64,000 nucleotides of DNA from Lepidodermella squamata (taxonomy: Eukaryota > Gastrotricha): the NCBI GenBank assembly GCA_047495785.1, contig JBLDXI010000031.1, positions 1,736,001 to 1,800,000 of the forward strand, given 5' to 3'. Positions within the stretch are counted from its first letter, which is position 1; each line of letters begins with the position of its first letter. The translations under genes and the position numbers were made by a program. Positions 18,175 to 29,830 of this stretch are shown piece after piece. Under the pieces are notes generated by a model that was not told where the DNA came from, did not search any database, and saw only the letters and a program-made list of their open reading frames with translations.

Positions 18175-19762
18175 ATGTCATCAATGTCAAGGGCGTATCA
18201 AGGGAGATTCGCTTTTGTGATAATTGCCTCAGCATGCCTCACGGTGCTCTATTTCAAGCTGCGAAAAGGCGAACATCTCACGACTTTTCAATCAAATGAG
18301 GGCTTATCTAGGCTATCGAACAGTCGCTGGTTCACTGTTGCCGCAAGAGGCGATCGGCATTTTGAGTTCACCCTATGCGGCGCGTATTATGACCGGGAAA
18401 CGTGCAGCAATGTTGGAGAAAGCTCAGCGAATGTCACAACTTCGATATTATTCGATTTCACGCCAACAGTCAACAACCACGTGCGTAACATGTTTGCCGA
18501 TCACGTTCGAGCTTCAGAAAAGTGGCTATCAGGCGAAGGTCCCTTCCCAATTAATGGCCCATGCTTGCCACTGAATGATGACAGCATTCAATGCGTGATT
18601 CGTGTTTGGAACCGCATCAACAGAGCCAACAAGTTGAATCGATACCAGGACAGTTTTATGTATGCGGTGAGGCTCGATAAGAACCTGCAGATTGTTCCGC
18701 ATTCTGGCCATCTGCTTGGCATCCCGAGTACTATTCAACAACCAGTTGGTACCGGGCCAGAGGATGCAAGAATGTTCGAACTCAACGGCACGATATTCAT
18801 CGCTTTCACAAATGCTCACTACTACGGAACTTCTTTTCTAAGGTTTGTGAACATCTTCCCTAGCTTACGTGGAACACTCTCTTAGAGGTTGACGTCTCAG
18901 TATCTTGCATTAAATGATTCATAACTGAACTACTCGTAATAATTCTCTTCTCCAGCAAAGGGCTTCCAAAAGCTTGAACCTTAATGAATCTTTAGACGCC
19001 AGTTTTTGTGGTCTTTGGACGATAGCGTGCTGTACTCCATCAAAGTTAGCGACAAGCTGAGACTGGAATCAGCCGCCAAAAACTGGGCACCCTGGGTCTA
19101 CAACGGCCGGTTGCGCATGGTCTACGAACTCTTGCCCAAATTACGCGTAATGGAGTGTTATTTCAAACCGGTCCAAGATCAGGAAGCTCGGATTGCAAAT
19201 TGCTCGTTTGTCATTGGTAGCGAAGGGGGTAACTCAACCGCCTTGGTTCTTCGTGGCGGCACTTCCTTCGTTCATTACTTCGGTGATTACTACCTTTCAG
19301 TGACTCATACTCATACGCGCCGGCTAGGCCCAGCCGGTAAGTTTCATCCAAGCCATTTTCAACCTTATTTCGCAAGTTTATCACTCAGAATATGCTGCTC
19401 AATTGACGCTGCTCGATGCGAAGCTCAACAGAATCGCTCTACTCACATCGCCAATATTCATAGATCCCGATACCATGATGAACGTGCCAGACGCTGAGAT
19501 GTTTGTTGAGAAGCCGATTCTTTTCAGCACGGGCCTGTTCATGGAATCACTTGACAGTTTGATCTTCACAGCTGGACTCAACGACAACCACTGCATCATC
19601 GTTAGGCTTGCTGGGTTCGAGAGTCTACTAAGTAACTTCTTGAAATTACGTCTGAATTGCGTTTCTATCGCATATGATCTTCAGAGAAGGCCATTGAATC
19701 TAATGAAGCTTGTGGAGCCACAACTTCAAGCCGAATGCCTAGTGCCATGGAGGAATGGCTGA
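18175..19762 (+). CDS. Type II membrane protein with a glycosidase-like five-bladed beta-propeller
   Basis: Exons 18175-18842, 18996-19336 and 19389-19762 join in frame to 460 residues. The ATG at 18175 gives a short basic cytosolic tail, then one membrane segment (FAFVIIASACLTVLYF), as in Golgi enzymes. The lumenal part carries TGPEDARMFELNGTIFIAF, KNWAPWVYNGRLRMVYELLP and LRGGTSFVHYFGDYYLSVTH. That series is typical of five-bladed propellers related to GH43/GH130-type sugar enzymes and linked glycosyltransferase-like proteins. Several NxS/T sites occur. Substrate, and hydrolase versus transferase activity, cannot be told. The last 40 residues fit the family less well and may contain an undetected intron. 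It converges on the collagen gene. Confidence 0.72.
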
Positions 19763-20117
19763 AACGCGTCAATGGCCGCGAAATCGATCGATATTTTTAC
19801 AACAAAAGTGTCCCGAGAGTGGACTATTATTCTTCGTCTAATTATGACTCATGGTTCGACTGAAAAATATGGCGAAACCCTCAAGCAATATTTTGTAATC
19901 AATTTTTCATTTCTGGCGAATTTATTTTCCTATTATCAGCCTTCAAGTCATTCTCAAATCATTTTCAGAAATTAGTAAATACGGCAGTTTTATTCAATTG
20001 GAGATGTGGCGATACAAAAAAACACATGTGGGAAGGTACTACGACTAAATATCAGCGACTAAGATAAGAGAATAAACTCGAGTTTTACGACGACTAAATA
20101 CAGTGAATATTGCCGAA
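19763..20117. other. Region between convergent genes
   Basis: Should contain the 3' UTRs of the beta-propeller gene and the collagen gene. Nothing else seen. Confidence 0.5.
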
Positions 20118-23100
20118 TTAGACGTTGAGCTCGCACACGACGCAGCGGGAAACGAGGCGAGAATTGCGCTCGCTGAACCACGAATCGCCGCTCGGCGTAG
20201 AAGAAGAGGCTGCCGATGATGAACCGGATGCAGCATCAGTCTCCGCACTCGCCAACCAGTGCCTAACGAAAATGGAAAATAGAAAAAAATAAAAATCCTC
20301 CTTGAATTATATCAGCTTAGATAATTAGAGACTAGCTAATTAGCTAAATAATAAGCAAATTAAACATCATAATTCGAAGATTTTTGAAACAGTATTTATA
20401 AAATTAATTAATTATTTTATTCTATTTATTAATTAATTAAAATTGATCAATCGAAAAAACGTAACTAATTAGCGATAATTAATAAGCAATTAATTAATTT
20501 TCTTGGAGCTAATTTTTGGTGCTCAGCAAAATTAGAAAAAACTCACGTTGTGATGAGAGGAACGCGAGATGATTGCGATCGCGTTGCGGCGAATGGGAAC
20601 CGGCACAAATTGGCGATAGCCGACGGCAATTTCGCGGTGTGAGGCGTCGACGCGTTGAGGCCCGGCGGGCAGTCGAGCGCGGCGATGGGCTCGAACGAGC
20701 GCAGGCACGACTCGGGCGAGGCGAGGTCGCGCTTGACGATGCGGCTGCCACCGAGGCTGGCGCCGACGAACGAGTAGCCGTGCCACAGCTTCGTGAAGCC
20801 GGGCCGGCACGCCAGCTGGTTCGCCTCGACGCCGTGCTGTACGTAGAGCGGCGCCCGCGACAGACACACCGAGCAGCGCGAAATGTGCGCTCGTTGGAAC
20901 ACGTTCGCATCGCTCATGTTGTGCAGTTTGCCTGAATTGGAAAATAATTTCAAAGGAATCAAAATAGTTGGAAAGATATTTCCGAAACATAAAAGCTCCA
21001 ATTTCACTCAATTTTCACCCGAAAAGCATTCAATTGCGCACCTTAATTTTAGGGTTCCGGCAATAAATTTGAGACTCCAGAATTCCAAAAAAAAAGGATT
21101 TTTCCATTTCAAGTCGGCGCGGATCTTATTACTAAGCCTGTATAGATTCTACTAATTTCACTCCAAATATTCAACCTCAAACCCACAACTGTCTTTTCCA
21201 GATTTCATTTAGCTAGCTGGAACCCTAACATTTACTGGAACCCGTTCTGAATATCCGAATTTAAGATAAAAATTGAACGCTATAATTTGCCTCTAAAAAT
21301 GATAATATATTTCTCCATAAATCAAATGGCTACCTAAATTGAACTCAAGCGTGGCTGGGCTGGTTGAAACTCGTCTCGAGCCAGCTCCTCGGCCTCGACT
21401 CGCCAAAGTCGGCATCGGGTACGTCGCCTTTCCATTGGTATCAAAAGTAACCAGAACAGCCGCCTCCACAGCCTGGGACACGTAATCAGCAGCCAACAGC
21501 CAGGTGGAGTGCTCGACGACAGGCTGGCAGAATCGGCGAGGCGAATTCGCGACTCGCGAGTCGACGCACGACGCGGCCGATAAGATAGGCGCGAATGTTG
21601 GCGAACAGGTGGGTGCGTCACCTGAGGCCGTCGCCAACAGGCTGTAACCGGAAAGCAGCGGGGTGTGACCGGCTTTGCACCCAGGCGAAACTTGAGAGCC
21701 AACCTAGCAATTAAAAATTATTAATTAAATTAAAAAATCCATTTTAAATTAAAATCATGCGTTGAAAAGAGACATTTAATTAAAAATTAAATTGTAATTT
21801 TTTGAAATTCATGATTTGACCCGATTTTCAATATTCGATTCTTTCAACTACAACAAAATGATTCTTTAATTTTTTTACCTGGGAATGTTGTACGAACGAC
21901 TGGCCGGTGGCGCGGAGGACAAATTGCGCATCAGGTAACGGTTCCAGCGCGCAAACCGCGCACGCCTCAGCACCCAGTTGCGCCTCGGCGGGTGACTCAT
22001 CACCCGGCGCACAGTCATGGCCCGGCGGGCAATCGACCCGGGTAAGGACGGAAGCTCGTGGCAGGCAAGAGGCTGTTGCGGATTGGTCGGGTACCAACTG
22101 ACCTGGAACCAGGGCGTTCACAGCGCGACCGTCCCACAATTTAACATATCTAAAAAATATATGAACCAAATTACGTTTATACTCAAGTAAATGAAAAGAA
22201 AAATGAATTCAAATAAAAAAATTCAAAATGTTGAGAATTTTCAATTTTCCATATCGATTAAAATATTTTGTAATTTTTTTATTATTTTTTTGCGGTTAAA
22301 ATTTAATTATCAATTTTGTTAATTTCCGCATTGTATTTTTTCATTGATTGATCGAATTTTATTTTAATTTTATTACCTCATTTGTCGCTTCTCAGGCGCT
22401 GGGCAGTCCGCTCGACCGTGAAATACTTCGATAGGCCCCACCGATCGGCAAACTACGCAGCGTGACGGTGCGCTTGAACCAGTCAGCCATAACGCTCGCT
22501 GAGCAATCGATTTGTCTTGGTGCGCCCGCATCTGCGTAAAACTCGACGGCGCCTCTATCGCATTGGCGAAGGACACCAGGGTGCGCTTGGGCGGCTCCGC
22601 AAAGGGCACGCATGACCCGGCGCCCGAGGGTTCGTGCAGCAGCTCCGCGTTGGCATGGGCGTCGTCCAAGGTCACCCCGAGGTACGACCAGCCTCGCCAT
22701 AGCTCGACGTGGGACGGCTGGGCGCAGGAAGGCGCTGTGTTGTCGCGACGGAGCCGTTTAGTCGCGGCTCCCATGTCGTGCAGGACGTAGATCTGCGGCG
22801 TTGTGACGACGGTTTCTTGCTCCTCGGGTGTCGGACAGCGCTCGCATTGCCCGTTAGGGCCACGTGACCCATTGGCGCCCTTTGGACCGGGTTCGGTACC
22901 AGGAGGGCCCTGGTCACCCGCGTCACCCTTTTGCCCACGAGGGCCGGCACGCGAAGGAGCAGCCACCAGTTGAAACTCGCAATTAACGGAGTAATTTTGA
23001 CTAAATTTATTCAAAATTAAATTTAAAATTTCAATTAAGAAGCTAATTTTATTTTCTTCTAATTTTTCAAAATTGAATAAAAAATTGAAAAAAAAATCAA

Positions 23101-24523
23101 ATATTAAATCTCAATAAGAAATTAAATTGATCAAAACTTACGGTTGGCAAGGAACTGTAACATTCGCCGGGCACTGAATTTTGTCGCAGGAGCACATCCC
23201 AGCTGCTCCGGGGTCACCCTTAGCACCCTGGATCATGGGTGGCCGGGAGCCCGGGCGACCTCGAGCACCTTTAATGTAGTCGATCTCGTCAGCAGTGTTA
23301 GGCTGGCATTGGCCGGATTGCCCGTCGTCACCCCGAGGGCCCGTGAAGCCGCGCGGGCCAGGGCGACCTGGCGGGCCCATCTCGCCCTTGAACCCTTTCG
23401 GGCCGGGCACGAGACAGCTCGGTGTCTTCTTCGCATCTAAACAAGTTCCAAGATCACCCCTTTCTCCTTTCTCACCCTTAGGCACGTTTTCACCTTTGCC
23501 GTCTGAAAAAATTAAAATTTACATTAAGTTCAAGTGGTTAAAGCTTATCTACTCACGTCTTTGGTTTAGGGTGACATTGATGGTGATTTTTGAACCAGCT
23601 CGACCTGGTAGCCCGATTTGGCCCTTCTCACCACTGCCGCCAATACTGCCGGCGATACCTTTGATACCCTTCTCACCTGGTAAGAAAACAGGTTTACAGC
23701 ATTGATTTATTTACAAAAATGCCACTGACCTTCTTCGCCTTGAGGTCCAGGAATGCCAGCTTCTTGGCCGGGGGCTCCGATGGGGCCCAGGACACCCTTA
23801 GGTCCGATTGGTCCCTGCTCGCCGCGATCACCAATCTCACCCTGGGGCCCTGTCTCACCTTTCGGGCCAGTTTCACCCTGATCACCTTTCTGACCTTTAC
23901 AGCCTTGGCGCCCAGCGTCACCCGGATCACCCTGGGCGCCGCGGTCACCCTTTTCGCCAGGAGCTCCACGATCATCAGCGCCACGGTCTCCACGCGGGCC
24001 AGTCGCGCCCTTCTCACCCTTATCACCTCGTTGACCCTTCAAGCAAAAAAATAGGTCAAAGGTCATAATTAGAGGTCAATTAACTCACCTGTTCACCCGG
24101 AGGTCCTTGGGCGCCATCAACACCCCGCACACCTTTTTCGCCCTTTTCACCGGGTAGACCATCGTAGCCGGGTACTCCTTTAGGTCCAACGGGTCCTTTC
24201 ACACCCTGGGCGCCCTTCTCGAGGGTGGGCCGTTCAGCGTCGCACGTCTCCCAGCACTTGGCGACAAACCCACACGTGCTTTTCGCATAATCAGCCTCGT
24301 CGATGTAATCGTATTCGACCGTTTCATTGCCAGCGCCACTGCCGGCGATGCTGTCCTGCTGGCGGACCCGGCGCACCCGAATAGGCGCCCGGAGAAACGC
24401 GAAATCCGCACCACTCGCCGCACCAAACAGCGACGAGCCATGCGACGTGAAGCAGTCAAGCGAATCGATTGCGACAATAATAAGTATTGCTAAATAAGTG
24501 AAATAGGACATGTTGCTCCTCAT
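20118..24523 (-). CDS. Short collagen with four C4 (collagen IV NC1-type) repeats
   Basis: Predicted extracellular-matrix protein of 1005 residues. Nine exons read from the right: 24089-24523, 23730-24036, 23557-23676, 23142-23502, 22377-23000, 21879-22149, 21334-21703, 20547-20931, 20118-20262; all use GT-AG sites and keep frame to TAA. A signal peptide (YFTYLAILIIVAIDSLDC) is followed by a Cys-containing non-collagen region, then about 330 residues of interrupted Gly-X-Y with at least four RGD motifs. The C-terminal half has C4 modules: one with LWRGWSYLGV and SRCVVC, a shortened one with KLWDGR and CAVC, one with LLSGYSLLATASG and ISRCSVC, and one with KLWHGYSFVGASLGG and SRCVVC. Collagen IV NC1 has two C4 modules, so this looks like two NC1 units in tandem. 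The triple helix is far shorter than in collagen IV (about 1400 residues) and nearer that of spongin-type short-chain collagens. Confidence 0.85.
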
Positions 24524-25209
24524 TTTCGAAGCCGCGTCTCGGTGTTTCGGTTCGGTGCGCGCGGCCGAGCGGGCGCATGTGCGCGGTTTTATTGCCCATT
24601 TGCGCGTGACGTTTTGACGCGCGCGCGGCCATAAATCGGCGCGTTTATTGGCGCCGACGGGCGATTTATAGCGCCCACTCGGTCGTTAATTAACTGCGCG
24701 CGGCTACCAGGCCGCGTTTTATTGCGGTTACCGCGAGCAGGCAAGCAGATCGCATGCTGGCTACGCACTTGTTGCTTGCTGCCAAGTTGCTGCGCTTTTT
24801 CTTCGGGAGATGATTACACTGATTCGCGGTTGTTTTATGGCTGGCTGTATGGCTGTAGCATGAAACCGGCGTGCCAGTAATTTTATTTGTTAAGAAATAA
24901 TTCTTCTAAAAAGACCTGGAAAAAATAATTGAAGTGTGAAATGAACAAAAAATATTCAAAATTTCTTAATTTTTCATATTTTAGCGGGAAATTTGGAAGT
25001 TAATGAAAACATTGATTTGCCTGAAAATTAATAAATTAATTATTGAATCGATTATTAAATGCTGCAATAATTAATTAATTAATCCATTATTCAAACTAAT
25101 TAAAAAAAATAATCAAAATTTTTGGAAAATTGAGATGCACATGTTTTGAGTGGTTTTGTTTTATTTGTTTTACGGGTGTGGCGCGAACGCCGATACCCAA
25201 GTGAAATAT
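24524..25209. promoter_or_regulatory. Collagen gene upstream region, CG-rich near the start
   Basis: About 24530-24730 is very rich in GCGC and CGCG words, and AT-rich sequence follows to 25209. It probably holds the collagen promoter and 5' UTR. No specific site can be named. Confidence 0.45.
25202..25209. repeat. Left target-site duplication of the MULE
   Basis: Octamer TGAAATAT, repeated exactly at 32977-32984. Confidence 0.85.
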
Positions 25210-25383
25210 GCCGTTTGATTATTCTGGAGGAGACGTTAGCATGGAAAGCAGTGCGCCCAGAAAGCAGCTGCTTTCCATGCAGTAAGCCGTAATGAGCGTA
25301 TGCGTGGAAAACACTGCTTTCCAGGCAATTTGCCTGCTACGCACTAGCACTGCGCTCTAGGCACTGCTTTCCAAGCAAATTTC
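25210..25383 (+). repeat. MULE left terminal inverted repeat
   Basis: Pairs with 32803-32976 reversed, with about four differences in the first 135 bp and weaker match inward. It contains four copies of a GCACTGCTTTCC-like word in both orientations, possible transposase-binding repeats. Confidence 0.9.
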
Positions 25384-25862
25384 TCTCGGAGTGCTTAGAA
25401 TGCATTCTTGGCTCATTTCGCGTAGTTTTGCAGTTTGAGAATTACTGTTTCTGATGTTTGGGACACTTTTCAGTTATTTGTCTAATTTTCGTACTCACAC
25501 GCTTTACTCTGGGCGATAGTATTTTTGAATTATGCTATTAAATTATTATTCGAGTACATAATAGTTTGATAAGGGTGTCACGTGTGTATCCGGTACAAGG
25601 GCGGGTCGCGTGGCGATTCCTTTCGCATCAGCTGTGCAGCATACTTGTGTGGCGCGACAGTCTTGTGGTGCGGAAGCCATACCATAAAACACAGTTATAA
25701 ACCAAAGTATACCTGGAACTACGCTGTCTTGTATTCCCTGTATGAGAACTGTTTGCCAAGTTTGAACCGCAACTCTGTACATTGTAAACGTTTATTCTCT
25801 TTTAATCCATAGGCTTTCAGTTATTCGCTTTTGTAAGCTTATTATTGAGTTGTTTTCTATCA

Positions 25863-28800
25863 ATGAGTCTCTTCGACGAGATTCGTCGTATGAACAAGAA
25901 AGTCATAAAAAAGGATGACATTATCCTCGCTATGCCGCCAGTTTTTCATGGCGATTTGCTTCTGTTTGCTGCGGACTATTTGAAAAAATTGGAGAAGGTA
26001 TGCATTGGTACATTTTACTTCCAGTCATATCTGTTTGCTATCTTATCTTATAGGAGGAAAAACAGATTTATTCCCACCCTAAGGACCACCTGTATTTCGA
26101 CGAAGGAGAGGGGGGTGCTTTGAGAGCCGTTTCTTTCCAGTTGGTTGTTGATTTTGCGGTTAATTTAATTGCAAACATTTTTGTTCATCCCTAGCTGTGC
26201 TGCGGGTTTCTCCGATGAGGCGACGATTAACCCCCGAACCCAGCTAGGTTGCAAAGCCTTCAAGCGCTTCGTCTTGGTGAAGACAGCGCAGGAGTATTTT
26301 GTGGCTATTCGTTCCGGGCCTCAGCCTCACAATCATGGCGACAACCTGAATAACCAGGAAAGTGTGATTCGTCACCTGCGCCACGATCAGGAAACTCTCA
26401 GGGCAGTAGAAGATCTGGTATCTACGAAGCTCTCAGCCACTGAGATTTCGAAGAGATCCTGTGAAGCTGCTGTCCTGGAGAAGAACTCCATTGCCGATCG
26501 TCGCAAATGCCTTGATCAACTCGACGTATACTCGTTCAAAAGACGAATTATGTCGTTGAAAGGTGCGCGGTAAGTGATTTTTATTTACCATGGTATCAAT
26601 CAGGGACTACTTGTATGTTACAATTGATAATAGCCTGGACAAAGTTGAATTCCACAGTGTGGAAAAGCTGGTGGAAGCCGACAGAGGGAAGCAGGTTCAA
26701 GAAGTCATTCATTACACTCCCGGCGATTCTCCGTCCGGTTTTGTCTTGGCAATGATGACGCCTCTCCAGCAAGCTCTCGTTGCCAAAAATGAGATTTACG
26801 AAACTGGATTTCTGGACGCGACTTTCAAGGGCGTAACAAAGCATAATTACGCTCTCTATGCCATCGCCGCCGTTCAGAAAGGAGTCGAAAAATCTTTGCC
26901 GCTTGCGTTTGCCATCTTGGAACATGACGATGAGGCCAGCTTACGCCTATTTCTCACAGCGCTTCGCGACAAATGCATCAGTCTTAATCCTGCGTTCAAG
27001 TTTAGGCATGCCTTATCTCACTATCTTTTCAGTCAAGAATTACTGGGGTATTTTTCAGGACGATTGTCATCGATAAAGACCAGAAGGAGATCTCGCTAAT
27101 CAAAGAAATTTTTGATTGTTGCGTTGTCCTGTGCTACTTCCATCTGCTTCAGGTAATTGCTCGAATACTTAAATAGGATTTTTACAATGTGGCTGTATTA
27201 TAGGCTGTAATTAGATGGCTTCATGGCGAAAAATCTGGTTGTTCCGGTCGCTCTGAGAAGGCCAAGGCGGAGCGTTGCGCTGTAATAGACCTGATAGAGA
27301 CCATTCGAGCGTCTGGCAACTACGAAGAAGTGCAGGAAAAGTGGCGAGAAGGCAGCCCGAATCTGTCGCCAAAAGTCCGCACGTATCTTTGGGAATTTTG
27401 GGTTCAGGAGAAATATGCTGTGTTGTGGTGTCGCTATGCGCTCAAAAATTACCATCTTGACCAGGCTACCAATAACATTATTGAGGTGTAATTACTGATT
27501 TCGACTAAAACGACTTTATTATGTTTTCTTTTTTTTATTACGGTAGAACTTCTGGTTTTGCCTAAAATACACTTTCTTGAAGGTTTGTCAAGCTAGCTAT
27601 ACATCATTTTATTCATTTCTGTTATCTTGTATTATTTCAGGGTTCTTATAACCGCCGGATAGACGATTTGGTATTTTTGCTTTCTAACGAGGTCATGTCA
27701 TATTACGCGCATCTAATGAACCTCGATGCCCACGGTCGAAAAATCTTGAAGCTGAAGCATAAGCCGGAGCAGTTGGCTACGAAGCAAGCTGACAACGACC
27801 GTTTCTGCTCTACGGTCGTCTGGGGCGATGAACTCGTTACCGTACCGTCGTTCACGCCCAACGAATTCGACATCAAGTACGAGGTGAACCCGGCAGAGCA
27901 ACGGTGTTCATGTGTCTACAGTATTCACGGAAATATATGCAAGCATTTGCATTTCGTGCGCAAGTTGAATCCGGATAAGGTAAGACTTGGTTATTTTCTT
28001 CTATAATGTTAATAAAATAATGTTAATTTTGCGTGCGGTTCATTCAGATATCCGTTTACCGTGATCGTCTTACGAAGTCAATTGTCGACGAAGGCCTCTG
28101 CGACAAGTTGGGCGATGAGCTACGAGTGATGAGCCCAATTAGCCATCACGTCAGCCTGGTCGACCTGAAGACGATGAGATGCGACTGCATGGCGTCGAGT
28201 TATGCGCCGGATAAGGAACTTTGTTGTTGTGTTATGGCCGCTCGCCAGCTATTCCCAGGTATATTATTAAACAGTTATTCGATTTGCTGTTTTGTCATTT
28301 CATATGATTCAATTTTCAGTTGAAGCTGAGGCTGCTGACCAACTGCTAGTTCAAGCTCGTTCCACTGCGCCTAGTGTGAAAGATGCGGTTGCGGCATTTT
28401 CAAGCAACAAGGTTGCTCCGGCAACCAAAATGCCTGCAACGACACGTAACGCTCATTTCTCAAAAACCGGAATAAAGCGCTCTGCTCCTATCGACCCGAA
28501 CGAGCCAAGCTCAAGCGGCGATCATCTTGCTGATCACTGCACGAGTGCTGACCCCCTTGCTGATCATAGAGTGAAGAAATTCAGAAGCTCTAAAAGAGGA
28601 AGACAAACTCACAACGTGATGGCGAATTTCAGACGCCAAAACTGTCCCTCTGATGTGCCGGCTGATGTTGCCGCGCGACTTGCGTCAACGTCAAATGCAC
28701 AGGAACCGGTATGTACTCCCGCCTCGCGCCTCGTTGGCCTGAGTCTACCCGGTCTGCGCTTTCCTCGCCCGCCGCTCGCTGGAACCGGTCTGCGTATTCC

Positions 28801-29044
28801 TGGCCCGCTGCTCGCTGGAACCGGTCTGCGTATTCCTGGCCCGCTGCTCGCTGGAACCGGTCTGCGTATTCCTGGCCCGCTGCTCGCTGGAACCGGTCTG
28901 CGTATTCCTGGCCCGCTGCTCGCTGGAACCGGTCTGCGTATTCCACGCCCGCCGCTCCCTGGTGCTGGAATAGCGGTTGTTAGCCCTTCCGGTGTGGTGA
29001 TTTTGCGCCCTCCGGGCGCGGCTAATCCAGACAATATCAACTAA
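25863..29044 (+). CDS. MULE transposase with SWIM zinc finger
   Basis: DDE enzyme that would cut and paste the element. Exons fit at 25863-25997, 26054 to about 26120, about 26195-26569, 26604-27005, 27059-27152, 27204-27485, 27641-27979, 28048-28258 and 28320-29044; the exon 2/3 junction is not resolved. Motifs in order: first catalytic Asp in GFLDATFKG, second in TIVIDKDQKE, the LCYFHLLQ Cys/His motif, and the Glu in ATNNIIEGSYNRR. A SWIM finger follows (CSCVYSIHGNICKH), then a second Cys-rich SWIM-like stretch (CDCMASSYAPDKELCCC). The tail has six 12-residue repeats. One intron (27006-27058) appears to start with GC rather than GT. Host domestication is possible, but intact TIRs argue for an ordinary transposon gene. 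Confidence 0.85.
28751..28964 (+). repeat. 36-bp tandem repeat in the transposase tail
   Basis: Six copies starting at 28751, 28787, 28823, 28859, 28895 and 28931; the inner four are nearly identical and the outer two diverged. The unit keeps frame and encodes LRIPGPLLAGTG. Confidence 0.95.
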
Positions 29045-29830
29045 ACTTTCGCTATTAGCTCTCCGCTTAATCCTTTGTGTTTGCTCAACATCCGGCTTCT
29101 TGCATCCGCATGTGTGCGCATTGTGCGCGATGAGTGCCACTTCTTACACACTCATTAGCGATGACCGCGCGGAATTCATACTCATAGTTGACTCGAGTAT
29201 AATTGAAACGATGAATGCCTCTTTCAACTTCGACACTGTTTTTCGGTTGTAAAATGTCTTTCTATTTTGCCGCATCGTGCGTGGAAATTGTTTACTATTG
29301 TGAACAAATTGCGGCTCGAGCCCGGTTATGGTGATTAATTGATCAATAATTAAATTGTGATAACAGATAATTGCAATTCAGGCGTAATAAATTGCGGTTT
29401 TCTTGCATCCTTGTGTGACATGTCTCATACCTTACACACGTGATATGCAAATTCGTTTTTTTTTAAAGTGAAAATGATACCAAGCTTGATGAATAAACAT
29501 TCCGTTTTCAGTACACTTGTGGTTTTTTTACATAAATGACCCGATGTTCATGTTTATGGAAATATCACAGCTGACGTTTCACGCTACCCAAGTGCGTCAT
29601 CCACTTGAGAGCGCGCTTCTTTTAGCGGCGGGACCAGCTCCTTATGTCGACTGGTTAATAGCAAGGCGTACAGCCTCTCATGTCAGGTGTGGGTAGCTTA
29701 CCGACAAAGCGGCCTAACAGGTGTCGAAACCATGCCGATTTCAGAGTCCAAAACACGAAAACAAATTCGTATCGCATTTATTTTGCAATTTTGTAATTCA
29801 CATTAAAAGTCATCATCATTATTCATCCTT
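29045..29830. other. Spacer between the two MULE genes
   Basis: Should hold the transposase 3' end and the second gene's promoter. Two stretches (about 29096-29150 and 29400-29450) share TTCTTGCATCC and CTTACACAC words in the same order, a possible diverged internal duplication. No coding signal. Confidence 0.5.

Noticed and set aside
19305-19325. ACTCAT repeats resembling the unit 1 retroelement tail
   Set aside because: They lie inside a beta-propeller exon encoding the conserved SVTHTHT segment; coincidence.
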